Origin: Planctomycetota bacterium
GTDB taxonomy: Bacteria > Planctomycetota > PLA2 > JAEUHO01
NCBI GenBank assembly: GCA_029259775.1
Contig: JAJDEN010000008.1
Coordinates: 367,615 to 431,614, forward strand
Direction: 5' to 3'
Length of the DNA: 64,000 bases
The position numbers and the translations under genes are program-made. Every line of letters begins with the position of its first letter. Positions within the stretch are counted from its first letter, which is position 1. Shown here one piece after another: positions 7,136-16,051 of this stretch. The notes beneath the pieces are model-generated. The model had not been told where the DNA came from and ran no database searches. It saw only the letters and a program-made list of their open reading frames with translations.

Positions 7136-9257
7136 CCAACACACCCTTGAGATCGTCACCAAGACGAAGGACCTCGCATCCAAGCCGTTGGCCAACATCG
7201 GCAAGGCTGGGCAGAAGGCAGGTAAGCAGGCTGCCAAGGGGCTCGACAAGGCGACGAAGGCCGCGAAGGCCAACAAGCGCAGCTTCACAGAAGCAGGGGA
7301 GGCCGGGAGCAAGGCTGCCGGTCTCGCTGGCGCCGGTTTCGCTGGTGCCGCTGCGGGTATCTCCCTCGCCACTGCAAGCGCAGAGAGCTTCGAGGGTGCG
7401 GCGGTTGGAGCAGCAGCTTCTGTCGCGTCTGGTTTCGCCAGCGGCGGTCCTGCTGGTGCTGCCATCGCCCTGGCCGGTGTCGGGCTCGGCCTGCTCGTGC
7501 GTGAGATCAAGAGCGCTGGCGAGGAGTTCGAGAAGCTAGGGGACAAGGCCGAAGCGGCGGGCAAGGCAAGCGAGGTCGCGTCGGCGAGAGCCGAAGCAGC
7601 GACCGCTGCTCTTCGCAGAGAAGTCAAGCTTCTCAACATGGAGTACAGGGCTCGCGCTGCGGGCAAGGACTTCGACAAGGCAGCCGCCGAGCGGAAGCTG
7701 AGCCTTGTAGACCTGGAGAGGGACCACGCGAAGGCCGTAGCGAAGAGCAATCGGTTGGCCGAGGAGGCCATGCGGCTACACCGCAAGGCGCAGAGCATCG
7801 ACGGCTCTCTCGACATCGGCAGTGGTGGTCTCTTCAACCTCGCCGACCACAATGCCAAAGAGAAGGCCGAGGAGGCGTCACGCAAGGCGACGAAGGCGGC
7901 GCTCGCAGCCCAGCAGGAGGCCGAGGATCTTCAGAGCCAGGTCGACAGCCTCAAGGAGAAGGAAGAGTCCCTCGACAAGATCACGCATCTCAACGAGCAG
8001 AACGCCATCTGGGCAGAGGAACAGAAGCGGCTGGCGGAGGAGCGCAACGAGCTAGAACGCGAGTACGAAGAGATCGCTGTTCGCGAAGAGCAGCTCATGA
8101 ACGACCTCACCTCGGCCATGGAGTCCCTGACTCCTGAGTACGAGAAGCAGACCGAAGAGCTGGGTGCCCACCTCGACCTCTTCAAGCGGCTCATTGCAGA
8201 CGGCTACGAACATGAAGCCGAAGAGCTGAAGAAGTCCATCGAGGCGATGAAGGAGCGCAAGCAGCTCGCCATCGACCAGAAGAAGGCCGAAGAGCGTGTC
8301 TCGCGTGAGCTTGAGCAGCAACGCCGGGAGCAGGAACGGTTCAACAAGACCAAGGAAGAGGCCATCCAGCGGGTGCGCGAGGAGATCGAACTACTCGACG
8401 CTCGCAACAGCGAAGAGGAACAGGCCATTCGCAATGCTCGGGAGCGCCGCGATCTCCTAGAGGCTGGCGTCAGCGAGCAGGACATCGACATGCTCTTCTC
8501 TGCTCGTCGGGCCGACGAAGCCGAGCGGGCAGCCGAAGCTGCGGGTGATGAAGCGGACAACCTGGAGCGAGCTGCCAAGGCATCCGGCAAGGTGCAGGAG
8601 AGCGGGTCTCGCCGTGGCCGTACATCCAAGCTCTTCAACCGCCAACGCCCCACGTTCGGTGTGCAGTTCTCGTTCGGTGGTGGCAGGCGCAAGCCCAAGC
8701 CCAAGAAGGATGACCAGGGGCGGAATGTCCTTCCCGATGGCTTCCGGTACACGACCCAGGACGAGCAGGATGCCGACCGTCGTCGCATGGAGAAGGACTT
8801 CGGCGTTGAGCGTGACGAGCATGGTCGCAAGCTCGGATTCGCCACTGGCAAGCCCATCGACTTCGTAAACGACAAGGGAGAGAAGTCGTTTGATGTGAAC
8901 GGTCAGAAGGTAGGCCAGGAGGAGTTCAACAAGAACATCGACAAGGCCACCGAGGGCACTGGCAAGATCGCAGAGGCGCAGCAGAAGAACGCCGAAGCTA
9001 CCGACAAGCTCGCCCAGGGCGTCGAAGCCGTCATCCCTCCCACGGAGCAGATCGCAACGGGCATCGACGCTGCCGCACAGAACTTCACGAAGCTGACGAC
9101 CTCCATCGAGACCAACACCAGCAGCGTGGACAAGTTCGCTACGCAGGTCGAAAGCACAAGCACCACCACTGCACAGGCTGTGGAGCGCACCGCGAACAAG
9201 CTCGACCGCCTCATCACCCAGCTCGTCAGCGCGCAAGTGATCTCGGGAGGCGTGTGA
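7125..9257 (+). CDS. Tape measure protein
   Basis: A 710-residue protein following the GT chaperone. It begins at GTG 7125, overlapping the end of the chaperone frame. The N-terminus is Ala/Lys-rich, then a Gly/Ala-rich hydrophobic stretch (about 60-125) could form membrane-active helices. From about 130 to 490 it is almost continuous coiled coil rich in Glu, Lys and Ala; a basic linker and a Gln/Thr-rich helical C-terminus follow. This is the usual architecture of tape measure proteins, which fix tail length and later help DNA cross the cell envelope. The gene is small for the class and would predict a short tail of roughly 100 nm by the usual residue-length scaling. No peptidase or lysozyme domain is visible. 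Confidence 0.88.
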   Translation: MPDSQHTLEIVTKTKDLASKPLANIGKAGQKAGKQAAKGLDKATKAAKANKRSFTEAGEAGSKAAGLAGAGFAGAAAGISLATASAESFEGAAVGAAASVASGFASGGPAGAAIALAGVGLGLLVREIKSAGEEFEKLGDKAEAAGKASEVASARAEAATAALRREVKLLNMEYRARAAGKDFDKAAAERKLSLVDLERDHAKAVAKSNRLAEEAMRLHRKAQSIDGSLDIGSGGLFNLADHNAKEKAEEASRKATKAALAAQQEAEDLQSQVDSLKEKEESLDKITHLNEQNAIWAEEQKRLAEERNELEREYEEIAVREEQLMNDLTSAMESLTPEYEKQTEELGAHLDLFKRLIADGYEHEAEELKKSIEAMKERKQLAIDQKKAEERVSRELEQQRREQERFNKTKEEAIQRVREEIELLDARNSEEEQAIRNARERRDLLEAGVSEQDIDMLFSARRADEAERAAEAAGDEADNLERAAKASGKVQESGSRRGRTSKLFNRQRPTFGVQFSFGGGRRKPKPKKDDQGRNVLPDGFRYTTQDEQDADRRRMEKDFGVERDEHGRKLGFATGKPIDFVNDKGEKSFDVNGQKVGQEEFNKNIDKATEGTGKIAEAQQKNAEATDKLAQGVEAVIPPTEQIATGIDAAAQNFTKLTTSIETNTSSVDKFATQVESTSTTTAQAVERTANKLDRLITQLVSAQVISGGV

Positions 9258-9892
9258 TGCCAAGACTGGCCTTCTATGGGGACCTGAAGCTAGAGACCGA
9301 GCTTCGCTCGATCATCCCCTCCGAGTCTCGCGGCAACGCGCAGGTACACGTCGGCGTGGATCGGCTACGCGCCCTGCACGTCACGAGCTCACCGAACTAC
9401 AGCGTGTCCCTGGAGGTCCACTGCTTCTGGGGTCCGGAGACCGACTTCAGTAAGACCGGATTCCGTGCGCGGGAGATGGCGCAGAGGGAGGCACTGGTAG
9501 CGAGGAGCGAATCCCTACACCCCGTCTTCTGGATCGAGGACGACACCCTCAGCAAGACGGTCGGTTCGTACAGCGCCCCGACCGTGACCTCGACTTCACA
9601 CGGGTTCTCGGACGGCGATGTCGTCTTGATCCGTCGCCTTGGCTCTGGCCTCTACACGTACGGTGCGATCAGCAACGCGACGACCAACACCTTCGACCTT
9701 GCCGACAACCACGGCATCACGACCAGCGACGACATCCACCTTGTGGAGTCCTATTGGGCGGGGATGGTCTACGGCCAGATGGGCGCGATCCAGCCAAGTG
9801 AGCACGGCGACTACTACGCCGAAGATGTCCCGTACTCGTTCTCGGGCTCGGGCGACTCGACGTACCAGCGCACGAGCATCACTCTCGACTAG
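9257..9892 (+). CDS. Tail protein of unknown function after tape measure
   Basis: A 211-residue protein, probably a distal tail component. It starts at ATG 9257 (TGATG overlap with the tape measure stop), preceded by GGGAGG. It is Ser/Thr- and aromatic-rich with mostly beta character; the middle (VTSTSHGFSDGDVVLIRRLG, then NATTNTFDLAD) resembles the small beta modules phages use in tail and capsid decoration proteins. I do not recognise a specific family. Its place between tape measure and the large tail tip gene suggests a distal-tail role. Its last 14 bp overlap a small convergent gene on the minus strand. Confidence 0.6.
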   Translation: MPRLAFYGDLKLETELRSIIPSESRGNAQVHVGVDRLRALHVTSSPNYSVSLEVHCFWGPETDFSKTGFRAREMAQREALVARSESLHPVFWIEDDTLSKTVGSYSAPTVTSTSHGFSDGDVVLIRRLGSGLYTYGAISNATTNTFDLADNHGITTSDDIHLVESYWAGMVYGQMGAIQPSEHGDYYAEDVPYSFSGSGDSTYQRTSITLD

Positions 9893-10016
9893 AGCCATCG
9901 TCCTTGTTGAACTTGCCCGTGCGCCATGCTCGGACACGACGGCGAAACATCGGGTAGACGGCTGCTGCTGCAGTTGCTCCGCCGAAGATCAGAGAGAGGG
10001 TCTCGAATGTGGTCAT
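9879..10016 (-). CDS. Small single-span membrane protein inside the tail region
   Basis: A 45-codon frame antisense to the tail operon. It has an AAAGGAG ribosome-binding site 7 nt before the ATG at 10016. The product has one predicted transmembrane helix (LSLIFGGATAAAAVYPMF) followed by a positively charged tail (RRRVRAWRTGKF), a topology seen in small phage holin-like, superinfection-exclusion or toxin-like proteins. No family is recognised. The good ribosome-binding site and clean hydrophobic/charged partition support a real gene; expression from the prophage state on the opposite strand would fit a lysogenic-conversion gene. Confidence 0.5.
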   Translation of the reverse strand: MTTFETLSLIFGGATAAAAVYPMFRRRVRAWRTGKFNKDDGSSRE

Positions 10017-10433
10017 GAGTGGCTCCTTTGGAAAGACCTCGCGCTAAAGCGCAAAGCGAGCCAGCGGCCATCTCGACCCTGAATGAGTCTCCCATCTGTC
10101 AACCGCCTCTGCCACCCCTCCGGACCCTCACTCCCTCCGCTTGATCAGCGCTCCATACGTCGCAACCACTTTCGTTGAAGCAGCTTAGGGGCGAATTGGC
10201 ATGGGGCCGGGGGGCTCAGACCGAGTAGGCTTCAACGACCTCCCACCACCAATCCAGAGGTCGTAAGTGTCTTTCTAGAAGCCTCTTAGATCCGCACCTC
10301 TGGCAGCGTACTTCTTGAGGGTGTCCTTCTTGCCGAAGCTGTAGTTCAGCGCCAGGACCACGACGATCAGCGCAGCTTCCGGACCACGCGAGCGCCGCCT
10401 TCTCAGACTGGCTCCTCCCAAACATAGGGAGAG
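10017..10433. other. Non-coding gap in the tail operon with an inverted repeat
   Basis: About 420 bp with no convincing plus-strand gene. It contains a 9-bp perfect inverted repeat (10173-10181 with 10229-10237, CGTTGAAGC arms) enclosing 47 nt, which could fold in a minus-strand transcript, and one doubtful minus-strand mini-gene (10275-10406). The gap is large for a phage tail operon, so it may hold an accessory insertion or a small RNA. Confidence 0.4.
10275..10406 (-). CDS. Doubtful small membrane protein
   Basis: A 43-residue frame that would start at CTG 10406 just after a good GGGAGGAG element. It encodes a basic N-terminus (RRRRSRG), one hydrophobic helix (PEAALIVVVLALNYSF) and a Lys-rich tail. 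The non-standard start and an overlapping alternative frame (which contains a CQRCG motif) make it uncertain. It is listed because it lies in tandem with the better-supported small membrane gene at 9879-10016. Confidence 0.25.
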   Translation of the reverse strand: MRRRRSRGPEAALIVVVLALNYSFGKKDTLKKYAARGADLRGF

Positions 10434-13400
10434 ATGCCAAATGCCAACCTCCTGTTTGCCAATCGCTTTGACGGAACTGGTCATCCAACTTTCGATCCGT
10501 GGCCGGACTTCACTCGGCCCACGGGAAACCCGTCGCTTGCTTCAGTGCCTGTTGTTGACGGCAACGGCTGGGGCATTGCCTCTCGCCACCACGCCGTTCT
10601 CTGGCGCCTGAAGGAGACGCGACAGCCGGGACGGGGCGACTACAAGGCCGACCTCCACGCGAAATGGAAGAACCCCGGTGGGCAGGGAGACCGAAGCGTC
10701 GGGTTGATCGTCCGCTTCAAGGACTTCAACAACTTCATCGTCGCCCGCTTGAGCAGCAAGATCGGTGGTGCAAGTGAGCTGACGCTGTGGAAGGTCATCA
10801 ACGGCACCGAGACGCAGCTTGGCTCGACCTACTCCGGCTCTGGCGTATCGGCATCCAAGCTCTACGCGGGCATGAGTTGGCGCGTTCGCGTCGAGGATCT
10901 ACAGGACGGCTCCGGCGACACGAGCATCAAGGTCTTCACCGATCCGCTAGGCGCATCCGGCGACGGCGACCTTCGCATCGACTGGACGGGTGCTCCTCCG
11001 CTACGCGGCAACTACACGGTAGGTGTCGAGTTGGGCTCCCTGGTCAAGCTCACCGATGTCCGCGTGGACAACGTGGAGGTCTACGACTTCGCCGACGAGT
11101 GGACGAGCGCCACGCCCTCCGAGCCAGGAGCGGGCTGGCAAGTAGAACTCGATGGCGTCCTCTACGACTGCAACGACGACACCGGCCAACTGGAGAACCT
11201 CGCTCTCCCCGTCACGCTCATGGGCTGCGGTCAAGCGCTCGGCCTATCGGGTGGGCAGGAGGCCAAGTTCCGCATCACTGGAGAGTTCCAAGAGGGGACC
11301 TTCCTCCGCGCCAATCAGGAAGTACGCGTCTATCACGACGGCGACGTTCGCTTCAACGGCTACATGGCGCGTGGGCGCATGCTCGCGCAGCCGCAAGAGA
11401 CGCAGGAGTGGTTGGCGAAGGACAGCTCCTGGCGAGCCACCTACGTCAATCTCGAAGAGGACGACTGTTCCGGCTCTCTCTTCTTCAACGTCTACGACCA
11501 AGACTCGGACGACTACGACCCCGACCGCCAGGACATGACGATTGGCGACATCATCGCCTTCCTGTTCGACCGGTATGTGGACTCAAACGAGGGACTCCGG
11601 TTCTACGGCGCCGCTCCTGCTGATGGTCTTCCGTACGTCGAGTCTGAGCTGAACCTTCTCGACGCGGTCGTGCCCGACATCTCTGTCTCGGGGAACTTCC
11701 TGAACGCCGTGCAGACGCTTCTCAAGTGGATGCCGACGTACCAGATATGGATCAACCCGGAGGACAAGGTCTGGCACTTCCGCGATGTCACGGCAGCCAC
11801 CGGGGAGAACATCGCGCTCACGAGCGAGTGGGCGACCCTCTCCATCCAGCCTGACCCCGAGCGATCCGCAACGGCGATCCTGTGGCGTGGCGCGAAGAAG
11901 GAGCAGGACGCAGGACTCACGCTCTCGAATGGCGACGCTGCATGGACAGGCGCGCAGGCTCAGACCTACGAGAAGAACAAGCGCTACAAGTCGCACATCA
12001 CTCTAGATGTGCTGTTCGCTTCGGACGCGCCGTCTCCTCCCTCGGTACCCGGTCAGCCGGGGTACCAGGGGAAGCCCGGTCTCTCCCTGGTCTATGTGGA
12101 CGTGCCTCCCGGCATCATCGACGACGACGACTACAGGGGAGCGGTGGCGTCGGTCAGCGGGGATGCCTACCCGAGATGGGTTGTTTCGCACACGAGCACG
12201 CGCATTTGGATGAGCAGCCCCAGTTGGGGTGGCGGCTCTCCTCCTGCTCCTGGCGGGACAATCACGATGAACCTCGTCCACCCTGACGCCGTGGCGGCGC
12301 TGTCTGCCCAGGGTGTCGGTCGTGCGTTCTTCTACCCCATTGCTCAGCTCTGTCCCGGCTCGAACGCCTACAAGGGCAACGTCAAGAATGGTGGCTGGTG
12401 CGGATCTGCCTCGGTATCAGCACAGGGCGACGACGGCACGACCAGCACGCAGAACTACGCCTACAAGCTGCACATGATGTCGATTGAGCAGAGCAACGCC
12501 TTTGGTCAGTGCGGCGTTGTCGAGTTGGCAGAGAAACCCAAGCCTCCGATTGGGCTCGTGAACAAGCTCCCGCCTCCTGGCGGATCGCCCCCGGTCCCAG
12601 ACTGCACGGCTGGCGGAAACGTCATCCCGCAGGTGCAGATTGACATCAACCTCCCGACCACGGAGGAGTGCGCGCCCAAGTTCCGTCTTCCCGAAGAAGA
12701 GGAGACCTTCGAGGGCGATGCCTACGAGGAGTGGGGCGTACGTCGCACCGTGGTCATTGATGATCCCGACTTCGTCCACGCCGACCAGGAGCCGGGACTG
12801 AAGAAGGCCGCACAGAACACGCTCGATCTCTTCTCACAGAAGATCTACCTCTGGGACGTGACGCTGGCGACGCCTTGGCAAGAGAGCGGAGTCACGCCAG
12901 GATTCCGTCCACCGCCGACTACAACCTCGCGATGGGCTGGCCTCACGAAGCGCATCACGCTCTCGTCAACGAAGCGTACGACAGGCTACGAAGCCATCGA
13001 CGACCTCCCGATCTTCTCGGTGTGGTGGGACGTACCGGGGAACACGACCAAGTTGCAGGCTGGCACGGCTGCTGGCTGGATCGGCGGGGACTTCGGCTCC
13101 ATCGCACGCACGCTCGTGGACAAGAACGAGCAGAAGCGCATCGCGAGGATGCTGAAGGAGTTGGAGGACTTTCGGAACCGGCTAATCAGCAAGGCAGCTG
13201 ACAAGGTCGGCGGCATGCAGGCTGGCCCAATCGACGGCTGCGATGTCACGGTGATCGACCAGAACACGAAGAAGGTCACGAACATCAACATCAAGGCCGA
13301 GCAAGAGCAGGAGGTGATGAACCACCAAGCGCTCGCTGCTCTCGCCGCCGACACGCTCTTCAACGGTGTGGAGCACGATTTCCCCGGAGCGCCCTCGGAG

Positions 13401-14888
13401 GTGCCAGGACTCGACGGAGTAGAAGCGCAGCAGGCCATCGACGGTCCCGTGCTTCGCTCCTATGCAGACCACCGCATCCCTTTCATGGGACCGACTGGAG
13501 CGACCAACAGCGACAGGGGAAAGTACGGCGGGCTGATCGGTGTCGATGATTTCGACACGGGCGGTGCGCCAGAGATCATCTTCAAGCGTGGTGGACTCGC
13601 GTTTCGCAAGAAGCCCAACTCCTCCGGGAGCCAAGGCGGCGGTGTCGGCTTGCAGTTCAGCGCCATGGACACCAGCGGACAGCCGACGACTTGGACGGAC
13701 TACAACTCGCCGCTCGATCTGCCAGACGGTGTTGCTCCCTTGTCCATGCTCGGCCACGGATCGACACAACATCAGCTCTTGCAACGCTCCCGCGAGCTGG
13801 CCCGAGCGTTAGGTCGTGTCGAGAACAGCGTAGGGAAGCTCCTTGCTCCTGGGGATGCTGACGCTGCTTCGGGTGTCGAGGAGGCTCCCGCCGATCTCGC
13901 GTCGATGTTCCGTGCGCCCGGTCTACTTGGTGGCGACCTTCGCGTTGTGCCGGAGTCGTTCGGTGATCCTGGTGGCATCGTCTACGAAGGCCCGATCAGC
14001 GATTCGGGTGCAACGGCTGACCGCAACTGGCGCGTGATGACTCCCGAGATGCTCCTTGTGCGCGTGGAGGAGACTCCTGGCGGTGGCCTCAATGGCGGCA
14101 ACTGGAGTTGGTACGGGGCGAGCGGTGACGCCTACGAGTACATGAGCGGTGGAGGCATCGTCCACAAGCAGGCGCACCCGATTGAGTTCGAGCCTGTCTG
14201 TGGAATGGCTGGTGTTCCGCATCCAGCGAGCGGCGCAGACTCTTCACACCCGTTCGGAATCACAGGTAGCTCGCTTGCCCTGGACACGACGTTCGACTCG
14301 GGAGTAGCTGTCAACATCCCGATGCCCCCTGGTGCGATCGGCACGCCGGTCTTCTCTGTGACCGCGAAGGAAGATTGGGCCAATCCCATCGGTGCGGGAA
14401 TGACCTACGACTTCGATTTCGCGTACTCGTACCAAGCAAGCGCTTGGTCTGCGTCCATGGCGACTCCCCATATAGGCGTTGTCACCGGGAACGCGTCGGG
14501 GACCGGGACTGGGCAGTTCCGTCAGCCGGGTGGCGCTGTTCCTCCTGGCCTTCGTGCCGTCAGCGGAGCAGTCCTCAGCCCAGGAACGGGTACCGGAGGC
14601 TTCGGGGGCATCGTCACGGGCATCAACGTGGATGTTGCCGTAGTCGAAGGCGGCTACCTCGCCAGGATCAAGGAAGACCCCATCGGAGTTGCCGACGAGG
14701 TCGTTCACAACCACCCGGCCAACGTCGAGACGGTGGGCCTGGGCGACTCCTTCGCGCTCGACTTCACCAAGAACATCGGTGAGGCAGTCGGTGTTGGCGA
14801 TGACTGGAGCGTAGAGCTGAACCCACCCGTCGAGGGCGACGAGCTGGTCACGATCAGCGACTCCTGGGTCACGGAGCTGAACCCGTAG
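10434..14888 (+). CDS. Large tail tip/fibre protein with N-terminal lectin-like domain
   Basis: A 1484-residue protein in the tail-tip position, starting at ATG 10434 after AGGGAGAG. Residues ~1-225 look like a concanavalin/laminin-G-like beta-sandwich (FANRFDGTGHPTFDPWPDF near the start, VGLIVRFKDFNNFIVARLSS in the middle). Residues ~230-560 have the character of a tail hub (ITGEFQEGTFLRANQEVRVY, NFLNAVQTLLKWMPTYQIWI). The centre and C-terminus are Gly/Ser/Pro-rich fibre-like sequence. The end contains three short related repeats built on DSFALDF, DDWSVELNP and DSWVTELNP. Tail hub plus carbohydrate-binding modules suggest host recognition. Domain assignments are by eye. Confidence 0.65.
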   Translation: MPNANLLFANRFDGTGHPTFDPWPDFTRPTGNPSLASVPVVDGNGWGIASRHHAVLWRLKETRQPGRGDYKADLHAKWKNPGGQGDRSVGLIVRFKDFNNFIVARLSSKIGGASELTLWKVINGTETQLGSTYSGSGVSASKLYAGMSWRVRVEDLQDGSGDTSIKVFTDPLGASGDGDLRIDWTGAPPLRGNYTVGVELGSLVKLTDVRVDNVEVYDFADEWTSATPSEPGAGWQVELDGVLYDCNDDTGQLENLALPVTLMGCGQALGLSGGQEAKFRITGEFQEGTFLRANQEVRVYHDGDVRFNGYMARGRMLAQPQETQEWLAKDSSWRATYVNLEEDDCSGSLFFNVYDQDSDDYDPDRQDMTIGDIIAFLFDRYVDSNEGLRFYGAAPADGLPYVESELNLLDAVVPDISVSGNFLNAVQTLLKWMPTYQIWINPEDKVWHFRDVTAATGENIALTSEWATLSIQPDPERSATAILWRGAKKEQDAGLTLSNGDAAWTGAQAQTYEKNKRYKSHITLDVLFASDAPSPPSVPGQPGYQGKPGLSLVYVDVPPGIIDDDDYRGAVASVSGDAYPRWVVSHTSTRIWMSSPSWGGGSPPAPGGTITMNLVHPDAVAALSAQGVGRAFFYPIAQLCPGSNAYKGNVKNGGWCGSASVSAQGDDGTTSTQNYAYKLHMMSIEQSNAFGQCGVVELAEKPKPPIGLVNKLPPPGGSPPVPDCTAGGNVIPQVQIDINLPTTEECAPKFRLPEEEETFEGDAYEEWGVRRTVVIDDPDFVHADQEPGLKKAAQNTLDLFSQKIYLWDVTLATPWQESGVTPGFRPPPTTTSRWAGLTKRITLSSTKRTTGYEAIDDLPIFSVWWDVPGNTTKLQAGTAAGWIGGDFGSIARTLVDKNEQKRIARMLKELEDFRNRLISKAADKVGGMQAGPIDGCDVTVIDQNTKKVTNINIKAEQEQEVMNHQALAALAADTLFNGVEHDFPGAPSEVPGLDGVEAQQAIDGPVLRSYADHRIPFMGPTGATNSDRGKYGGLIGVDDFDTGGAPEIIFKRGGLAFRKKPNSSGSQGGGVGLQFSAMDTSGQPTTWTDYNSPLDLPDGVAPLSMLGHGSTQHQLLQRSRELARALGRVENSVGKLLAPGDADAASGVEEAPADLASMFRAPGLLGGDLRVVPESFGDPGGIVYEGPISDSGATADRNWRVMTPEMLLVRVEETPGGGLNGGNWSWYGASGDAYEYMSGGGIVHKQAHPIEFEPVCGMAGVPHPASGADSSHPFGITGSSLALDTTFDSGVAVNIPMPPGAIGTPVFSVTAKEDWANPIGAGMTYDFDFAYSYQASAWSASMATPHIGVVTGNASGTGTGQFRQPGGAVPPGLRAVSGAVLSPGTGTGGFGGIVTGINVDVAVVEGGYLARIKEDPIGVADEVVHNHPANVETVGLGDSFALDFTKNIGEAVGVGDDWSVELNPPVEGDELVTISDSWVTELNP

Positions 14889-14905
14889 CGATTCAAACCT
14901 ACGGT

Positions 14906-15430
14906 ATGAGCAAGCCAAGACGTAAGCGCCGCAGGATCAACCTCGGTCTGGTTCCCTCTCCTCGTGGCGTAAAGGAACACGCCCAGATCCGTGGTGATTG
15001 GGCGATCTCGGTCGTCGGTCCCGATGGCAAGGTGAAGGAGAAGCGCGAGGTTCAGAACCTCGTCGTCAACGACGGCCTCGACTGGATAGCGGACTACGCC
15101 TTTACGGGGTGCAACCCGACGACCCAACCGGACGCGATGTGCTACATCGCCATTGGTACAGACGGCACGGCGGTCACTGCTACGGACACAGCGCTCGGCG
15201 CGGAACTGGTCCGAGAGACGTTCGAGACGGTGACGAGCGGCGGTACGGGCGTCATCACCTACGACGTGACCTTCGCTGCCGGTGTCGGCACTGGCGCGGT
15301 TTCTGAAGCTGGTACGTTCAACGATGCGTCCGCAGGGGAGATGTTCAACAGGGTTGCCTTCTCGGCGGTGAACAAGACCGCAAGTGACACCCTCAAGGTC
15401 TCCTGCACCATCACCTTCACGAGCAGCTAA
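14906..15430 (+). CDS. Phage tail fibre-like protein
   Basis: A 174-residue protein with a basic N-terminus (SKPRRKRRRINLG) followed by a beta-rich phage module: VVGPDGKVKEKREVQNLVVN, then DGLDWIADY and CYIAIGTDGTAVTATDTALG. This NLVVNDGLDWIA / YIAIGTG pattern recurs in tail and fibre-associated proteins of many tailed phages; the precise role is unknown. It lies 17 bp after the large tail-tip gene and its stop codon overlaps the next ATG (TAATG), so the two are coupled. Probably a minor structural or receptor-contacting part. Confidence 0.65.
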   Translation: MSKPRRKRRRINLGLVPSPRGVKEHAQIRGDWAISVVGPDGKVKEKREVQNLVVNDGLDWIADYAFTGCNPTTQPDAMCYIAIGTDGTAVTATDTALGAELVRETFETVTSGGTGVITYDVTFAAGVGTGAVSEAGTFNDASAGEMFNRVAFSAVNKTASDTLKVSCTITFTSS

Positions 15431-16005
15431 TGCCCTCGGTCTTTGACGAAGTACCGGAGGTCGGCTACAGCTACACCGACGAGCTACCCGTCTCGATCCG
15501 CAGGGATGGTGGACCCTACGAAGAGAGCCGCACGAAGCTGGCTCCCATTGCTCGACGCCGGTACTCATGGAAGCTCCGCCGCGATGACTGCGTGGGATTC
15601 CTCCGGACTGATGTGGACGACTTCCTAGCCCAGCTCCGCTCCCTGCAGTTCGAGAGCTTCTACCTGAAGGATCCACGGGACGCCCTCCGAAGCGGTGTGT
15701 CGTTAGGGGTGGGTGACGGGGCCACCCAGACCTTCTCGTGGCCTTCCGTGGGCACGGAGAGCCGCGACTACCCCATCGACAGCGCGGCGATGGTCGTCTA
15801 CGTGTCCGGGAGCCCGGTGACGGTCTCCTCTGTGGACACGGACGCTCGGACTGTCACTTTGGCAGCGCCCCCCGGTCTGGGTCTAGCGGTCACGACGGAC
15901 TACGAGCACTACAAGCTGTGCCGGGTCGACGGGGAGTTCACCTGGACGGGGCAGTCGAGCACGAGCTACGAGACCGCCGTGGGCGTGGTGGAAGTTCTCG
16001 CGTAG
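15430..16005 (+). CDS. DUF2460-like phage tail protein
   Basis: A 191-residue protein resembling the DUF2460 group of phage/gene-transfer-agent tail proteins: an N-terminal segment about the shape of the part (RRYSWKLRRDDCVGFLRTDV), then LRSLQFESFYLKDPRD, and a beta-rich C-terminal half with repeated VYVSGSPVTVSSVDTDARTV-type strands. Members are located among tail-tip genes, as here. It is the last gene of the structural run; the next gene starts 45 bp later and is restriction-related, so a transcription boundary probably lies between them. Confidence 0.6.
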   Translation: MPSVFDEVPEVGYSYTDELPVSIRRDGGPYEESRTKLAPIARRRYSWKLRRDDCVGFLRTDVDDFLAQLRSLQFESFYLKDPRDALRSGVSLGVGDGATQTFSWPSVGTESRDYPIDSAAMVVYVSGSPVTVSSVDTDARTVTLAAPPGLGLAVTTDYEHYKLCRVDGEFTWTGQSSTSYETAVGVVEVLA

Positions 16006-16023
16006 CTCGCCAGTAGGTGACTT

Positions 16024-16051
16024 TCTCCGCATCCCGCCCATACTGCGGAGA
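16024..16051 (+). promoter_or_regulatory. Inverted repeat covering the endonuclease ribosome-binding site
   Basis: A perfect 8-bp inverted repeat (16024-16031 TCTCCGCA with 16044-16051 TGCGGAGA) has a 12-nt loop. Its 3' arm contains the only Shine-Dalgarno-like GGAG and the A of the ATG at 16051. In the mRNA it would pair and hide the initiation site. As DNA it could alternatively be an operator. Confidence 0.55.

Noticed and set aside
10216..10488. A 90-codon minus-strand frame with a CxxC motif
   Set aside because: No ribosome-binding site at its long start, composition is not protein-like, and it overlaps a competing frame; the single CQRCG is not enough.
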